Source: Flammeovirgaceae bacterium BBD 1991-12 | GTDB lineage: Bacteria > Bacteroidota > Bacteroidia > Cytophagales > Cyclobacteriaceae | Assembly: GCA_001657315.1 (NCBI GenBank) | Contig: LYSV01000070.1 | Location: forward strand, 1 to 51,954 | Direction: 5' to 3' | Length of the DNA: 51,954 bases | Part shown: piece after piece, positions 8,603-17,790 of the stretch | Layout of the letters: each line of letters begins with the position of its first letter | How positions within the stretch are numbered: position 1 is the first letter of the stretch | Notes under the pieces: model-generated | Seen by the model: only the letters and a program-made list of their open reading frames with translations | The model's database searches: none | What the model was told of the DNA's origin: nothing | Program-made: the position numbers and the translations under genes

Positions 8603-10504
8603 TTATTCCAGGTTAGATGTCCAGCCTGCAGTCCAGTCATTGGAGTCATCAAATGCGCCAATGTACAGCGCAGCATCAAACCAGGCATCAATTGAACTTG
8701 GGTCAAAAGCTGATGCCTGAGTAGTTGTTGGCATCCAGACAGTAGGTGTTATCCCGGGAATTGGAGTGTCTATGACATTGTTAAAGACAGGGTTATTCGA
8801 GGGATCAAAATGATCTCCGTCATCTAACCAGTTATTTGTACCTCCACCATTGTTGTTCCACAAATACGAGTAGGCCAAAACGCCATCACTGGTAGCGAAA
8901 TCATCAGTAAAAAGAGCCCCCTTATCTTCCTCAATATCCAATCCAGCTGTTTCCCATTCAGTGAAAATTGCATTGTAGATCTCGAATACCGGCTTGTCAT
9001 CCACCCTGCCTGCTTTTCCTTTAACTCCTGAACCGTCTCCCGGGCCTATAACAGATATATTGGCAATTTTTGGATCGAGATCGTCATTTCCATCTAAGGC
9101 GCGATCTCCTCGCCCAAATCCGCCCTTATCACTTTCCTGGCCTACAATCAGCCAAAACTGTCCAAATCCAGCCCATTCGTCCCAGTTGATATCACCGTCA
9201 AGACAGTTACCCGCTACAATATATTTAACATTGACCGTGCCACCATCCAGACGCAGGCCCTCATCACCACCCGCATAGATCTGGATATGGTGTATTTCAG
9301 CCTCTGAGCCAATTTCTTTTAAATCCAACGATTCATATCCTCTAACGCCACCGTTGTCGTTGAATGATATAAATCCCCCGGCATAGTTGATCTGAACATA
9401 GGAAAATTCAATCTCAGGATCATTATCGACTCCATTTCCATTGATCTCTACTCCACCCCAGTCACCGTGCGCCGGTGTTTCCCCTGTAAGTTCTTTCAGG
9501 CTCGTAAAGACGATAGGATTATCGGATGATCCGTTGGCCTTTATTATACCTCCTGTTTCCACCTGTAGAGCGCCTGCAATACCTGTTGAGTCTGGGTCTG
9601 TCTGTCCATAAATAGTCTGCCCGGCCGTTATTGTAAGTACGGCTCCGGCTTTGATCTCCACCTCATCATACAGGAGGTAAGGTCCGTTGTCCATGGTGAA
9701 GTCAGCATCGAAATTGCCTCTTATTCTTTTTACCATAGTGCCACCGATCTGAACATCTGAGATAAAGAATTCGGGTGTATTGATGACACCTGCGATCAGA
9801 TCCAGTGTATCGCCGGAAGTACGGTCCAGCAGATCGATCAATGCTACTCTGAGCTGATAAATATCACTGGCGATGGCCGTATCCGGTACATTGAACTGGA
9901 AGGTATAGTTACCTGCAGAAACCCCGGAGAGATCGACGGGATCCTGTTCATCACCATTCACCTCGAGATAGAGGCTTTTGGGCCCGGCCTCAGCCGTAAG
10001 TGTAAGGTCGAAATCAGCCGTACCGCTTCGCTCTCCCTGAGCTGTTTCCAGACCGGCCAGTGCAATAGCAGGAGGCGCTGCATCGGAAGCAGAAACGGTG
10101 GCGTTGACTATCAGCTCCTCAGTTGGGCGATCCAACTGGTCGGTGAGTTCAAAAGTGACCGTGAACGTGGTCCCTTCGGCTGTAGTTATGGCAGGTGTGA
10201 AGGTGTATTCAAAAGTTGTGGAGGTAACGTCGGCCGTGTAGCTTTCGGTCATATTGCCATCTGTCGAGAGGCTGTTGGTAGCTGTGAGAGTCTTTAAGCC
10301 TGCCGGAGCAGTAAGATCCAGACTCACGGACATTTCTACGCCCGCTTCTATCGTCACCGTACCTGAGCCTGAGCTAAAGCTGAGCTCAGGTGCTGCAGGC
10401 GTATCGTCATCATCGTCGCTGCACGCACTAAATAGTACGATATGACCGAGCGCCAGGGCCATACCTATCCATTTGAATGATCGGATCAGTCTATTGTTTT
10501 TCAT
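8603..10504 (-). CDS. Surface lipoprotein, predicted beta-helix, paralog A of a tandem pair
   Basis: 633 residues from the ATG at 10504. A lipoprotein signal ends in LFSAC (Cys28), followed by SDDDDD, an acidic stretch of the kind that exports lipoproteins to the cell surface in Bacteroidota. Residues about 40-250 look like two Ig-like or cadherin-like beta modules. The remainder has repeated short strands (TITAGQTIYGQ, IKANGSSDNPIVFTS, GDWGGVEING, INYAGG) that suggest a right-handed beta-helix. The C-terminus reads YIGAFDDSNDWTAGW. The downstream half matches the next gene, so the two are paralogs. Position after a TonB receptor, where SusD would sit in other loci, suggests a substrate-binding partner (inference). 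I do not know the substrate. Confidence 0.82.
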   Translation of the reverse strand: MKNNRLIRSFKWIGMALALGHIVLFSACSDDDDDTPAAPELSFSSGSGTVTIEAGVEMSVSLDLTAPAGLKTLTATNSLSTDGNMTESYTADVTSTTFEYTFTPAITTAEGTTFTVTFELTDQLDRPTEELIVNATVSASDAAPPAIALAGLETAQGERSGTADFDLTLTAEAGPKSLYLEVNGDEQDPVDLSGVSAGNYTFQFNVPDTAIASDIYQLRVALIDLLDRTSGDTLDLIAGVINTPEFFISDVQIGGTMVKRIRGNFDADFTMDNGPYLLYDEVEIKAGAVLTITAGQTIYGQTDPDSTGIAGALQVETGGIIKANGSSDNPIVFTSLKELTGETPAHGDWGGVEINGNGVDNDPEIEFSYVQINYAGGFISFNDNGGVRGYESLDLKEIGSEAEIHHIQIYAGGDEGLRLDGGTVNVKYIVAGNCLDGDINWDEWAGFGQFWLIVGQESDKGGFGRGDRALDGNDDLDPKIANISVIGPGDGSGVKGKAGRVDDKPVFEIYNAIFTEWETAGLDIEEDKGALFTDDFATSDGVLAYSYLWNNNGGGTNNWLDDGDHFDPSNNPVFNNVIDTPIPGITPTVWMPTTTQASAFDPSSIDAWFDAALYIGAFDDSNDWTAGWTSNLE

Positions 10505-10543
10505 AATTTCCAATGGGTTATGGTTTCAATTTGAATTAAGTGG

Positions 10544-12202
10544 TTATCGTATGCTGTCATCCAGGTTTTTGCACCATGATCCGTCCGAGGTCCAGTCATT
10601 GGCTTCATTTTCTACAGCCCCTATGAAAGGTGCCTCCAGGAACCATGGGTCCAGGGTAGTGGGGTCTATGGCCCCTTCACTTCTGGAACCGACAAAATCC
10701 CCGATCCCAATGCCAGGAACTACCTCCTGCGAATTATTGTAAACGGCATTGGCCGGGTCACTGCCGGGGTCGTCCGGGTCGTAGATGTAGTATTTTCCAT
10801 CCAGGTCGTAGTTGTCCTTGTTGTTGAAAGAGAAGGTGTGGGAGATCACCAGGTTACCATCCGGCCCTGTGATGTCCCCCCGGTCAAACGCCTGCTCCAC
10901 ACGCACGCCATCATCGTTGAATTGCGTCACAATGAAGTTGTACATCCGGCCGTGGGTGCTGTTGGTCATCCGCATCCCACGGTTATTGAAGGGCACCATG
11001 TTGTCGTTAAACTCAAATTCAGCGTTTTCACCAGGACCCAGAATGGTTACGTTGGAGAAGATGGGGTTGGATTTGGGCTCCAGGTTCTGAAAGTTCTTTC
11101 CGTAAAAGCTGATCTCAGACTGCCGCTCCGTATCACTTTCAAATACCCAGAACTGACCTTTTCCACGGAAGCCATTTTCCCACTCCATATTGTCGTCATA
11201 AATGGCTGTAGCTACAATATACCTCATGTAGCAGGTACCTCCCGAGATCTTAAACCCTTCACCCGTACTTCTGTATAGCTGGATATACTCCAGGGTGGTG
11301 CCACTGCCAACCCCTTGTAGCCGAAAGGCGTCACTGCCATTCTTGCCGGTATATTCGATCCGTACATAGCGCATAATACCTGCATCATGTTCCGGCTCCT
11401 GGCCTCCATAGGGGCCTGCCAGTATTACTCCGTCGATCCCGCCATTCACTGGTGACCTTCCTCTGAGGTTGAAGGAGCCCCAGTCTCCGGCAGCGGCATT
11501 GCCCGTAAGTACCCTTTCACTGGTAAATACAATAGGAGCATCTTTCGTACCTTCTGCTTCTATCCTGGCATCTCTCTCGATGGTAATGCCTGAAGATTCA
11601 CCCAGATCATCGAAGGTTTTCATGTAAACGGTGGTTCCCGGTTCTATTTTTAAGGTAGCCCCGGCCTGAACACCTAAATCACCCTGTACCAGCCATGCTG
11701 TATCAGCCGTCATGGTGAATGCGGTATCTATAGTGCCTGTGATGCCTTTAAGCACCTGACCATTCACTTCCGTGTTTTCTATAAAAAACAGGCGGTTCAA
11801 AAGCTGAAGAGTGACAGGCCGTTCGGTAACCTGCCCCAGTTGATCCGTTAGTTTAAAGTTGAACAACACCGCATCTCCGGCCTTCAAACCATCTTCAATG
11901 ATGTATTCGTATTCGTAGAGATGGGAAAAATCATCAGTAAAGGTGAGCTCGTCCACAACTTCTCCATTTTTGGTCAGCTCAAAAGAGGCAAGCCCTTCAC
12001 TGGCTGCCAGCCTGATATTTATGGGTACCGGTACAGTATCTCTCACATTTTTTTCGATAAGATCAGTACCCTGGAGTATTTCAATGATCGGTGGCTCTAT
12101 CTCAAGCACGTCCAGTCCGTCGTCACAGGCTACCAAGGTTGAAAAGACCGTTACGATCAGAACCACTTCAGGCAAACCAAATCTGCAGTTGATCATTTTC
12201 AT
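10544..12202 (-). CDS. Surface lipoprotein, predicted beta-helix, paralog B of a tandem pair
   Basis: 552 residues from the ATG at 12202; a TTG at 12247 would overlap the receptor gene and spoil the signal peptide. The lipobox is STLVAC (Cys26). The body parallels its neighbour: FFIENTEVNGQVLKGITG, IEPGTTVYM, APIVFTSERVLTG, GDWGSFNLRG and a C-terminus FIGAVENEANDWTSDG. It has only one Ig-like N-terminal module where paralog A has about two. The start lies 5 bases after the stop of the TonB receptor, so the receptor and this gene are in one transcript. Probably surface-exposed and involved in ligand capture for the receptor (inference). Confidence 0.82.
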   Translation of the reverse strand: MKMINCRFGLPEVVLIVTVFSTLVACDDGLDVLEIEPPIIEILQGTDLIEKNVRDTVPVPINIRLAASEGLASFELTKNGEVVDELTFTDDFSHLYEYEYIIEDGLKAGDAVLFNFKLTDQLGQVTERPVTLQLLNRLFFIENTEVNGQVLKGITGTIDTAFTMTADTAWLVQGDLGVQAGATLKIEPGTTVYMKTFDDLGESSGITIERDARIEAEGTKDAPIVFTSERVLTGNAAAGDWGSFNLRGRSPVNGGIDGVILAGPYGGQEPEHDAGIMRYVRIEYTGKNGSDAFRLQGVGSGTTLEYIQLYRSTGEGFKISGGTCYMRYIVATAIYDDNMEWENGFRGKGQFWVFESDTERQSEISFYGKNFQNLEPKSNPIFSNVTILGPGENAEFEFNDNMVPFNNRGMRMTNSTHGRMYNFIVTQFNDDGVRVEQAFDRGDITGPDGNLVISHTFSFNNKDNYDLDGKYYIYDPDDPGSDPANAVYNNSQEVVPGIGIGDFVGSRSEGAIDPTTLDPWFLEAPFIGAVENEANDWTSDGSWCKNLDDSIR

Positions 12203-12206
12203 CGCT

Positions 12207-15200
12207 TTAAAATTTGTAAGAAACCCCAAATCTGTTCCACCAACCAATATATTCGATCTCAGCCACGCGATTTCGCTGTCCGATATATTCGATCTGTGGG
12301 GTGTTGGTAACGTTCAAAAACTCTACAAAGGCGCTGATCCGTTTTGTAATTTGCTGGCTGGCGGAAATGTCCAGCTGGTAACGGCCCTCCCGATAACGGT
12401 CAAGCTCTCCTCCCACTTCGTCGGAGATAGACAATATCACCCCACCGATATAGTTGAGAGAGGCTCTTCCTGTAAATCCTTTCAGATCGTAGGTCAGCGC
12501 AAAATTCCCAAAGTGATCGGTCTGATTTGGCAGTCTTATTTCCCGGCCGTCATTTAATTTTGCGCGTGAGTAGACATAGGAATAATTGAGGTATACGCCT
12601 ATACCGCTTAAAACTCCCGGTAGAAAGTCCAGCTGTGTCTGGATATTTAATTCTGCACCGTAGACAGTGGCGGCATCCCCGTTTTGTTTCTGATCGAATC
12701 GGAAGTTAAGGAGTGTAGGGTCCGTGACGAATTGCTCGAAATTCGAGCTATCCAATCTAAAACTTTGATCTACCTCAAAATCAGCGATGGATTTGTAGAA
12801 CAATCCCCCTGAAATGATACCTACGTTACTAAGATATCTTTCAAACATCAGGTCGATATTCATGGATTGCGCCGGCAGCAGGTTGGGATTGCCTCTTTCA
12901 ATCCTCCTGCTGTTCAAGTCTATATTGTCAAAAGGCACAAGATCGCTGAAATTCGGCCTTCCATAGGACCATGTAAGGGCTGCCCGCAGGTTGGTCAATG
13001 GGTTCAGGCTGTACTTTGCGTGCACATTGGGAAGGATGAAATTGAAATCGGATGTGCCGGATACCGGATCAGTACTTTCCCATGCCCCCTGGTTGCGTCT
13101 CACCACGTTGGCATTGTAATCCACTGAAGTAAACTCGGCACGTAAGCCCCCCAGGAGCATAAGTTTGTCCAACTGGACTCTGGTCATTAAATAAGTTCCT
13201 GTTACCTGCTCTGTGGCATCGTAATCGGCCTGGTCACTGTTGATCCGGGAGTTACCCACATCCAGGTTAAAATCATCAAAATTCTCAGCAAAGAAATTCT
13301 GGACCTTGTCCGGGTCAAGACTGGGGCCAAACCTCACGTTTCCGTTCATGTACCGGGAATCCTCAAAATCATCGATCAGGTTGGCAAATACGTCGTCATC
13401 ATCAAAGGGTGAATAGAGGTAGACATCACTTTCTCTCTGGCGCGAGTTTTTGATCTGACGATGCTTCGCCCCTGCTTTTACAGTTGCCTTGTTTCCGGCA
13501 ATCGTATAAGGTATTTCAATGTTGAATTTGGCTACAGCATTTGAACCTTCATTCAGGGTTTCATCTCTTTCAAAACGGTTAAGGGCATTGTACAGCACCG
13601 GGTTGTGGATGCTTCCAGGAAACTCCAATGGCCTGAATGTGGGAAAGTCTGTATTGAGGCCAATAATCTCCATATCGAATACCCTGCGGTCAAACAGAAT
13701 GAAGTCACTGGTGCCCTCACGCTTCGAATCGGTGTAGAAAAGTCCATAGTCCAGTACCAGACCGCTGAATTTATGTCTGCCTTCCAGGTTATAAGTGATG
13801 TTTTGTTTTGTGTTTTCCCTTATGCTAAGGTCTCTCCGTATCCGTGCATTTTGTGAGATGGTGGGGGTAACAAAGGTGCCCACGTCCGGATCATACCTTG
13901 CGCGGCTCCTGAGGTCATCATCAGCCCGGCGGCTGTACATGACATTGAAGATCAGGTCATGGCGGTTATTGAATTTATAGTCCAGCGTAACGGATGCCCC
14001 GCTCCTTGTACGGACATTGAACAGATCGCGATAGCGGTAGTCCATAATGGAGAGTACGGAGTCCTGATCCTGGTTTTGTATGCGGGGGTAGTCCCATACA
14101 GCCTCTCCAATGTCCTGGACATTGTCCGTACGGTATATACTTCCGTTCATGATAATGCCCAGCTGTCCTTCATCCACTTCGTCAGTGGGGAAGAATCTTT
14201 TTCCATATTTTACGCGTCCCAGGCCGTTCAGTCCGCGGGACATGTCATTGTATCCTCCACCTGCTTCTACCTTAAGGGAGGGATCCAGATCTCTGGCAAT
14301 GGGTGTTCTCAGGTTAATAGCCCCGCCCACGGCGTCGCCATCCATATCAGGAGTAAGCGCTTTGGTCACCTCCAGAGAGGACAGAATATCAGAAGGGATC
14401 AGGTCCAGTGACTCATTTCGTACACCGCCTTCTTCCGTAGAGGGGATCTGCTCACCATTGATACTAATAGTGGTAAAATGGGCCGGTGTGCCTCTGATCT
14501 GAACGGTAGAGCCTTCTCCACGTTCCCGGTTGATCGTAATTCCGGGTACCCTTTGCAAGGCTTCGGCAACGTTGAGATCGGGAAAACGGCCTATGAGGTC
14601 TGCAGAAACAATGTTCTTTATATTGTCAGCGGTACGTTGCTGATTCAAGGCTTTTTCCTGCCCTTCGAGGCTTCCTTTTACCACTATTTCCTGAAGCGTG
14701 GATACCTTGCTGGTGAGCCGGGCATTATGGCTGATGATGGTTTTGGCCTCTACCTCTATCTCTGCCTCATATTCTTCATAACCTATGTAACTGACTACGA
14801 TGGTTTGTTTACCCGCCGGTGCATTGAGAATGAGATAGTTGCCATCAATTTCCGTAGAGGAGCCGATCGTGGTCCCTTTGATATACACTGAAGCTCCGGG
14901 TAAAGGCTCTCCGTCCGCAGTATCGGTTACCTTACCTTCTATAGCTCCGAATTCTACTCTTTCAATGGTTCTGGTCTCTTTTTCAGACTTTTTTATTACA
15001 ATCTGATTATTGTTACGGTGGAACTGTACCCCTGACCTTCGGGCAAGTTCTGTCAATACCTGCTCCAGAGAAACATCTGCATAGCTGATGTCTATGTCAT
15101 TTTTCTTTTTTACCTGCTCGTCCAGGTAGAAGAACGAAAGCCCGGTCTGCCTTTCTATCTCCAGCAGTACTTCCTTAAGACTGGCATTGCTGGCGTCAAT

Positions 15201-15305
15201 GTTCACTCTGATGTCCTTGAGCTTAACCTGTGCATATGCAGGTAAAGACAGCAACAGAAGAGAAGCGATCAGGTGTGTGACCTTGCCGGGGCTTTGGGAT
15301 CTCAT
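12207..15305 (-). CDS. TonB-dependent receptor with STN signalling domain
   Basis: 1032 residues. Signal peptide 1-26; STN domain (about 33-105) of the type that talks to an anti-sigma factor; a carboxypeptidase-regulatory-like beta domain (about 121-205: AIEGKVTDTADGEPLPGASV); plug with IVSADLIGRFPDLNVAEALQ and RGEGSTVQIRG; then a barrel ending in FGVSYKF with the terminal aromatic. The plug wording resembles the TonB-Xanth-Caul receptor subfamily rather than SusC. Its ATG overlaps the stop of the FecR gene (ATGA at 15302-15305). Context with a phosphatase and two surface lipoproteins points to uptake of an organic phosphorus compound, but iron or carbohydrate remain possible. Confidence 0.95.
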   Translation of the reverse strand: MRSQSPGKVTHLIASLLLLSLPAYAQVKLKDIRVNIDASNASLKEVLLEIERQTGLSFFYLDEQVKKKNDIDISYADVSLEQVLTELARRSGVQFHRNNNQIVIKKSEKETRTIERVEFGAIEGKVTDTADGEPLPGASVYIKGTTIGSSTEIDGNYLILNAPAGKQTIVVSYIGYEEYEAEIEVEAKTIISHNARLTSKVSTLQEIVVKGSLEGQEKALNQQRTADNIKNIVSADLIGRFPDLNVAEALQRVPGITINRERGEGSTVQIRGTPAHFTTISINGEQIPSTEEGGVRNESLDLIPSDILSSLEVTKALTPDMDGDAVGGAINLRTPIARDLDPSLKVEAGGGYNDMSRGLNGLGRVKYGKRFFPTDEVDEGQLGIIMNGSIYRTDNVQDIGEAVWDYPRIQNQDQDSVLSIMDYRYRDLFNVRTRSGASVTLDYKFNNRHDLIFNVMYSRRADDDLRSRARYDPDVGTFVTPTISQNARIRRDLSIRENTKQNITYNLEGRHKFSGLVLDYGLFYTDSKREGTSDFILFDRRVFDMEIIGLNTDFPTFRPLEFPGSIHNPVLYNALNRFERDETLNEGSNAVAKFNIEIPYTIAGNKATVKAGAKHRQIKNSRQRESDVYLYSPFDDDDVFANLIDDFEDSRYMNGNVRFGPSLDPDKVQNFFAENFDDFNLDVGNSRINSDQADYDATEQVTGTYLMTRVQLDKLMLLGGLRAEFTSVDYNANVVRRNQGAWESTDPVSGTSDFNFILPNVHAKYSLNPLTNLRAALTWSYGRPNFSDLVPFDNIDLNSRRIERGNPNLLPAQSMNIDLMFERYLSNVGIISGGLFYKSIADFEVDQSFRLDSSNFEQFVTDPTLLNFRFDQKQNGDAATVYGAELNIQTQLDFLPGVLSGIGVYLNYSYVYSRAKLNDGREIRLPNQTDHFGNFALTYDLKGFTGRASLNYIGGVILSISDEVGGELDRYREGRYQLDISASQQITKRISAFVEFLNVTNTPQIEYIGQRNRVAEIEYIGWWNRFGVSYKF

Positions 15306-16312
15306 TGCTGTTTAATTTTTACTGTTTTATCCTCTATGGTATACTGTATGGGAATAAGTGTACTCATCAGATCCAATATTCTTTCCAGCGACTCTTCCTG
15401 CACAGTGAAGGTCATGTTGTCGTCCTCCAGGTTATTGCTCCACGTTATCTCCACACCGTACCATCTCTCGAGTTTCCTGATCACCTCATGGAAAGGAGTA
15501 TCACGGAATATCAATCGGCCGTCTTTCCATGAGGTGGAAAGTACGGGGTCAACATCCCTGATGGTAAAGGATTGGATTTCCTTGCTGTAGGAAGCTTTTT
15601 GGTTGGGTTCCAGCATCAGGAAATCTTCGTTACTATTGGCTTTTTTTAACGCTACCCTGCCTGTGACCAGCGTAGTTTCCACCAGGTTGCTCTCGGGAAA
15701 GGCATTTACATTGAATGAGGTGCCCAATACGGTAACATCGATAGTTCCCGTTTTGACGATAAAAGGTAGATCCGGATCTTTGATGACTTCGAAAAACGCT
15801 TCTCCTTCAAGTAAAACCTCCCTGCTGTGGTTCTCAAATTTTTCTGGGAATTGCAGCTTGCTTTCTGCATTCAGCCATACTACCGATCCGTCCGGCAACC
15901 GGACACGGGATCGCTGGCCGGGCTCATTCTCCACCATAGACAGGGCAACCGGAGTAGTCGTTTTGACAGACCGCTTAAAATTATAATACAATCCCGTAAA
16001 GAGTATGGGTAGTACTATTACTGCTGCTACTTTTAACCATTGATAGGCATGCCGTGGTCTTCTTTTGCTCTCAGATACATCGCCATGCTTAATGTGTATG
16101 GACTCATGAATTCTCCCAAGTAACAGATAGGGATCTGTTTCATTTTCAGAGTTGCTGGTCCCAGAGCTTTCCCATTGTGACCTCATGACCTGATCTGCAT
16201 CAGCCCTGTTCTCAGGGTCTGCCAGCCAGTTTTCAACTCTTTCTATTTCTTCAGGGGTACATTCGTTGTTCATGTACCTGCGGATCAGCCTGTCTGTAAT
16301 CTCTTTTTTCAT
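15302..16312 (-). CDS. FecR-family anti-sigma factor
   Basis: 336 residues from the ATG at 16312; the frame is open further upstream but those residues do not fit the family. The N-terminal cytoplasmic part (KKEITDRLIRRYMNNE...EEIERVENWL) is the sigma-binding region, a single membrane segment follows at about 89-106 (VAAVIVLPILFTGLYYNF), and the periplasmic FecR domain includes RVRLPDGSVVWLNAESKLQFPE and VLLEGEAFFEVIKD. The C-terminal region, about 255-336, resembles the STN-like domain found at the end of Bacteroidota FecR proteins. It should relay the ligand-bound state of the receptor next to it to the sigma factor encoded upstream. Confidence 0.94.
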   Translation of the reverse strand: MKKEITDRLIRRYMNNECTPEEIERVENWLADPENRADADQVMRSQWESSGTSNSENETDPYLLLGRIHESIHIKHGDVSESKRRPRHAYQWLKVAAVIVLPILFTGLYYNFKRSVKTTTPVALSMVENEPGQRSRVRLPDGSVVWLNAESKLQFPEKFENHSREVLLEGEAFFEVIKDPDLPFIVKTGTIDVTVLGTSFNVNAFPESNLVETTLVTGRVALKKANSNEDFLMLEPNQKASYSKEIQSFTIRDVDPVLSTSWKDGRLIFRDTPFHEVIRKLERWYGVEITWSNNLEDDNMTFTVQEESLERILDLMSTLIPIQYTIEDKTVKIKQQ

Positions 16313-16574
16313 TCTTTTTTGGTTGCCATCTGACCGGGTATACACGCAGAGACAGACCATACCCCTATTGGGTATATAGAAAAATTCCAAAATGTAATAA
16401 TGGAACGGGAGAGAGGGCAGATGATTGAAGAACCAATGAGCTGAATCTCTGAGGAAAAACTTTACCTCTTTCTTAAAGAACCAGACTTAATGTTGTGCAA
16501 AAAACAGTTTTATGCGCTGGGGTACGTCATTTTGCATCCAGGAACCAATTAAGTGTTTTCTACTGGTGGCCGGA

Positions 16575-17183
16575 CTACAGAATGTTGGTGATCATCAAAA
16601 AAGAGGCAGGCAACGAGATCTCTGCATGTCTCTGAAGGTAGTTGCGGAGTGTTTTCAGGGTCATGGTCATCTGGTTTTCCACGGTTTTTCTGGAAATTCC
16701 CAGTGTTCGTGCAATCTCTTCGTAGGTCATGCCCTGCTCCCGGCTCATACGAAATACCTGTTTTCTTTTGGGAGGCAGCGCATCTATGGCATCCTGAGAT
16801 ATTTCCAGCAATTCATTATAGTCAATCTGTTCTTCTGTGGTGAAGTCATGAAAAATCTGATTGGAGGAGAGGCTGTTCAGATATTTCCTTTCATAGACCC
16901 TTTTACGGATAAGATTAAGTACTTTATTTTTGGTAACGGTAAAGATGTAGCTGTTAAAAGAACAGGTTGGATCCAGACGGCTGCGATTTTCCCAGAGCTG
17001 AGTGAATACTTGCTGTACAGTGCCTTCTGCTTCTTCACGGGATTTGAGGAATCCGTACGAAAAACTGTAAAGCTTTTGCCAGTACTTCATGAAGAGGATA
17101 TCGAAAGCTTCATGATCACTTTCCCTGATCCTGGTGACCAGATCCCTGTCATTATTTAGCTCGATGATCTCCGACTTGCTCAT
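16575..17183 (-). CDS. FecI-like ECF RNA polymerase sigma factor
   Basis: 202 residues. Region 2 (about 28-95: AFDILFMKYWQKLYSFSYGFL...AEGTVQQVFTQLWENR) and region 4 (about 125-185: AIDALPPKRKQVFRMSREQGMTYEEIARTLGISRKTVENQM) are both complete. It is of the Bacteroidota FecI-like group that pairs with FecR and an STN-bearing TonB receptor, all three of which follow in the same direction. The gap to the FecR start is 262 bases, in which a sigma-dependent promoter for fecR and the receptor could lie. The C-terminus has a hydrophobic tail (ISLPASFLMITNIL) beyond region 4. Confidence 0.93.
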   Translation of the reverse strand: MSKSEIIELNNDRDLVTRIRESDHEAFDILFMKYWQKLYSFSYGFLKSREEAEGTVQQVFTQLWENRSRLDPTCSFNSYIFTVTKNKVLNLIRKRVYERKYLNSLSSNQIFHDFTTEEQIDYNELLEISQDAIDALPPKRKQVFRMSREQGMTYEEIARTLGISRKTVENQMTMTLKTLRNYLQRHAEISLPASFLMITNIL

Positions 17184-17790
17184 TTATCACAGTACTAAGC
17201 TCCAATATTAACTGACCAGTGTTACCTTATGATCATGTGAAAATGAAGTTTCAATAAAGTCATACACATCTGTGTCCAATACCCATAGATCCTTTGTGGA
17301 ACATATGCTTTTTTAACAAAAAAGTGTACGAAATTACCCTCCAATATGTAAATATACCCTCTCATCCGGTTCTTGCAAGAATAAATATCATGCATTGATA
17401 AATTTCTTAGGATCAAGGTTTTAGTTGTGACGGATGGTCGTCCGTTTACCCTGTCATTATGATGAGTAGTCTTTTTCAGTAGGGGTAGGGCCTGTATCAG
17501 GTGTATACTTTTTAATATCAAATGTACTGTAGGCCATACGGAATCAGTGAATGTAGAAAATATGGGATCAATGTGCGGGGTGATACTCTTAACGATGTCG
17601 ATATTGAAATGCCCTGCACATAGTTTACTGGTACGAAAATGACGTGTCAAAATGAGTGCGGGGAATGGTTTTGTGATAAAGTTTACTTCTGAAGGTGGAG
17701 AATAACTTTGTAGCTCTGCCGGTTTCAAGGTCAAAAGCCTTATAAACGATTTTTATTTTATAATAAATTCTATCTGTTAAATGTGAGTAA
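17184..17790. other. 607-bp gap between divergent genes
   Basis: This separates the minus-strand sigma factor gene from the + strand sulfatase gene and presumably holds both promoters. A TAACTTTG at 17703-17710 matches the Bacteroidota -7 consensus TAnnTTTG for the sulfatase, but no well-spaced -33 TTG was found. A 170-codon minus-strand open frame across the gap has no protein-like features. The dyad ACACATCTGTGT at 17264-17275 also occurs at 35533-35544. I see no RNA gene. Confidence 0.5.

Noticed and set aside
17222-17734. 170-codon minus-strand open frame in the gap upstream of the sulfatase gene
   Set aside because: It has no motif, signal peptide or regular composition, overlaps no conserved context and lies where promoters are expected.
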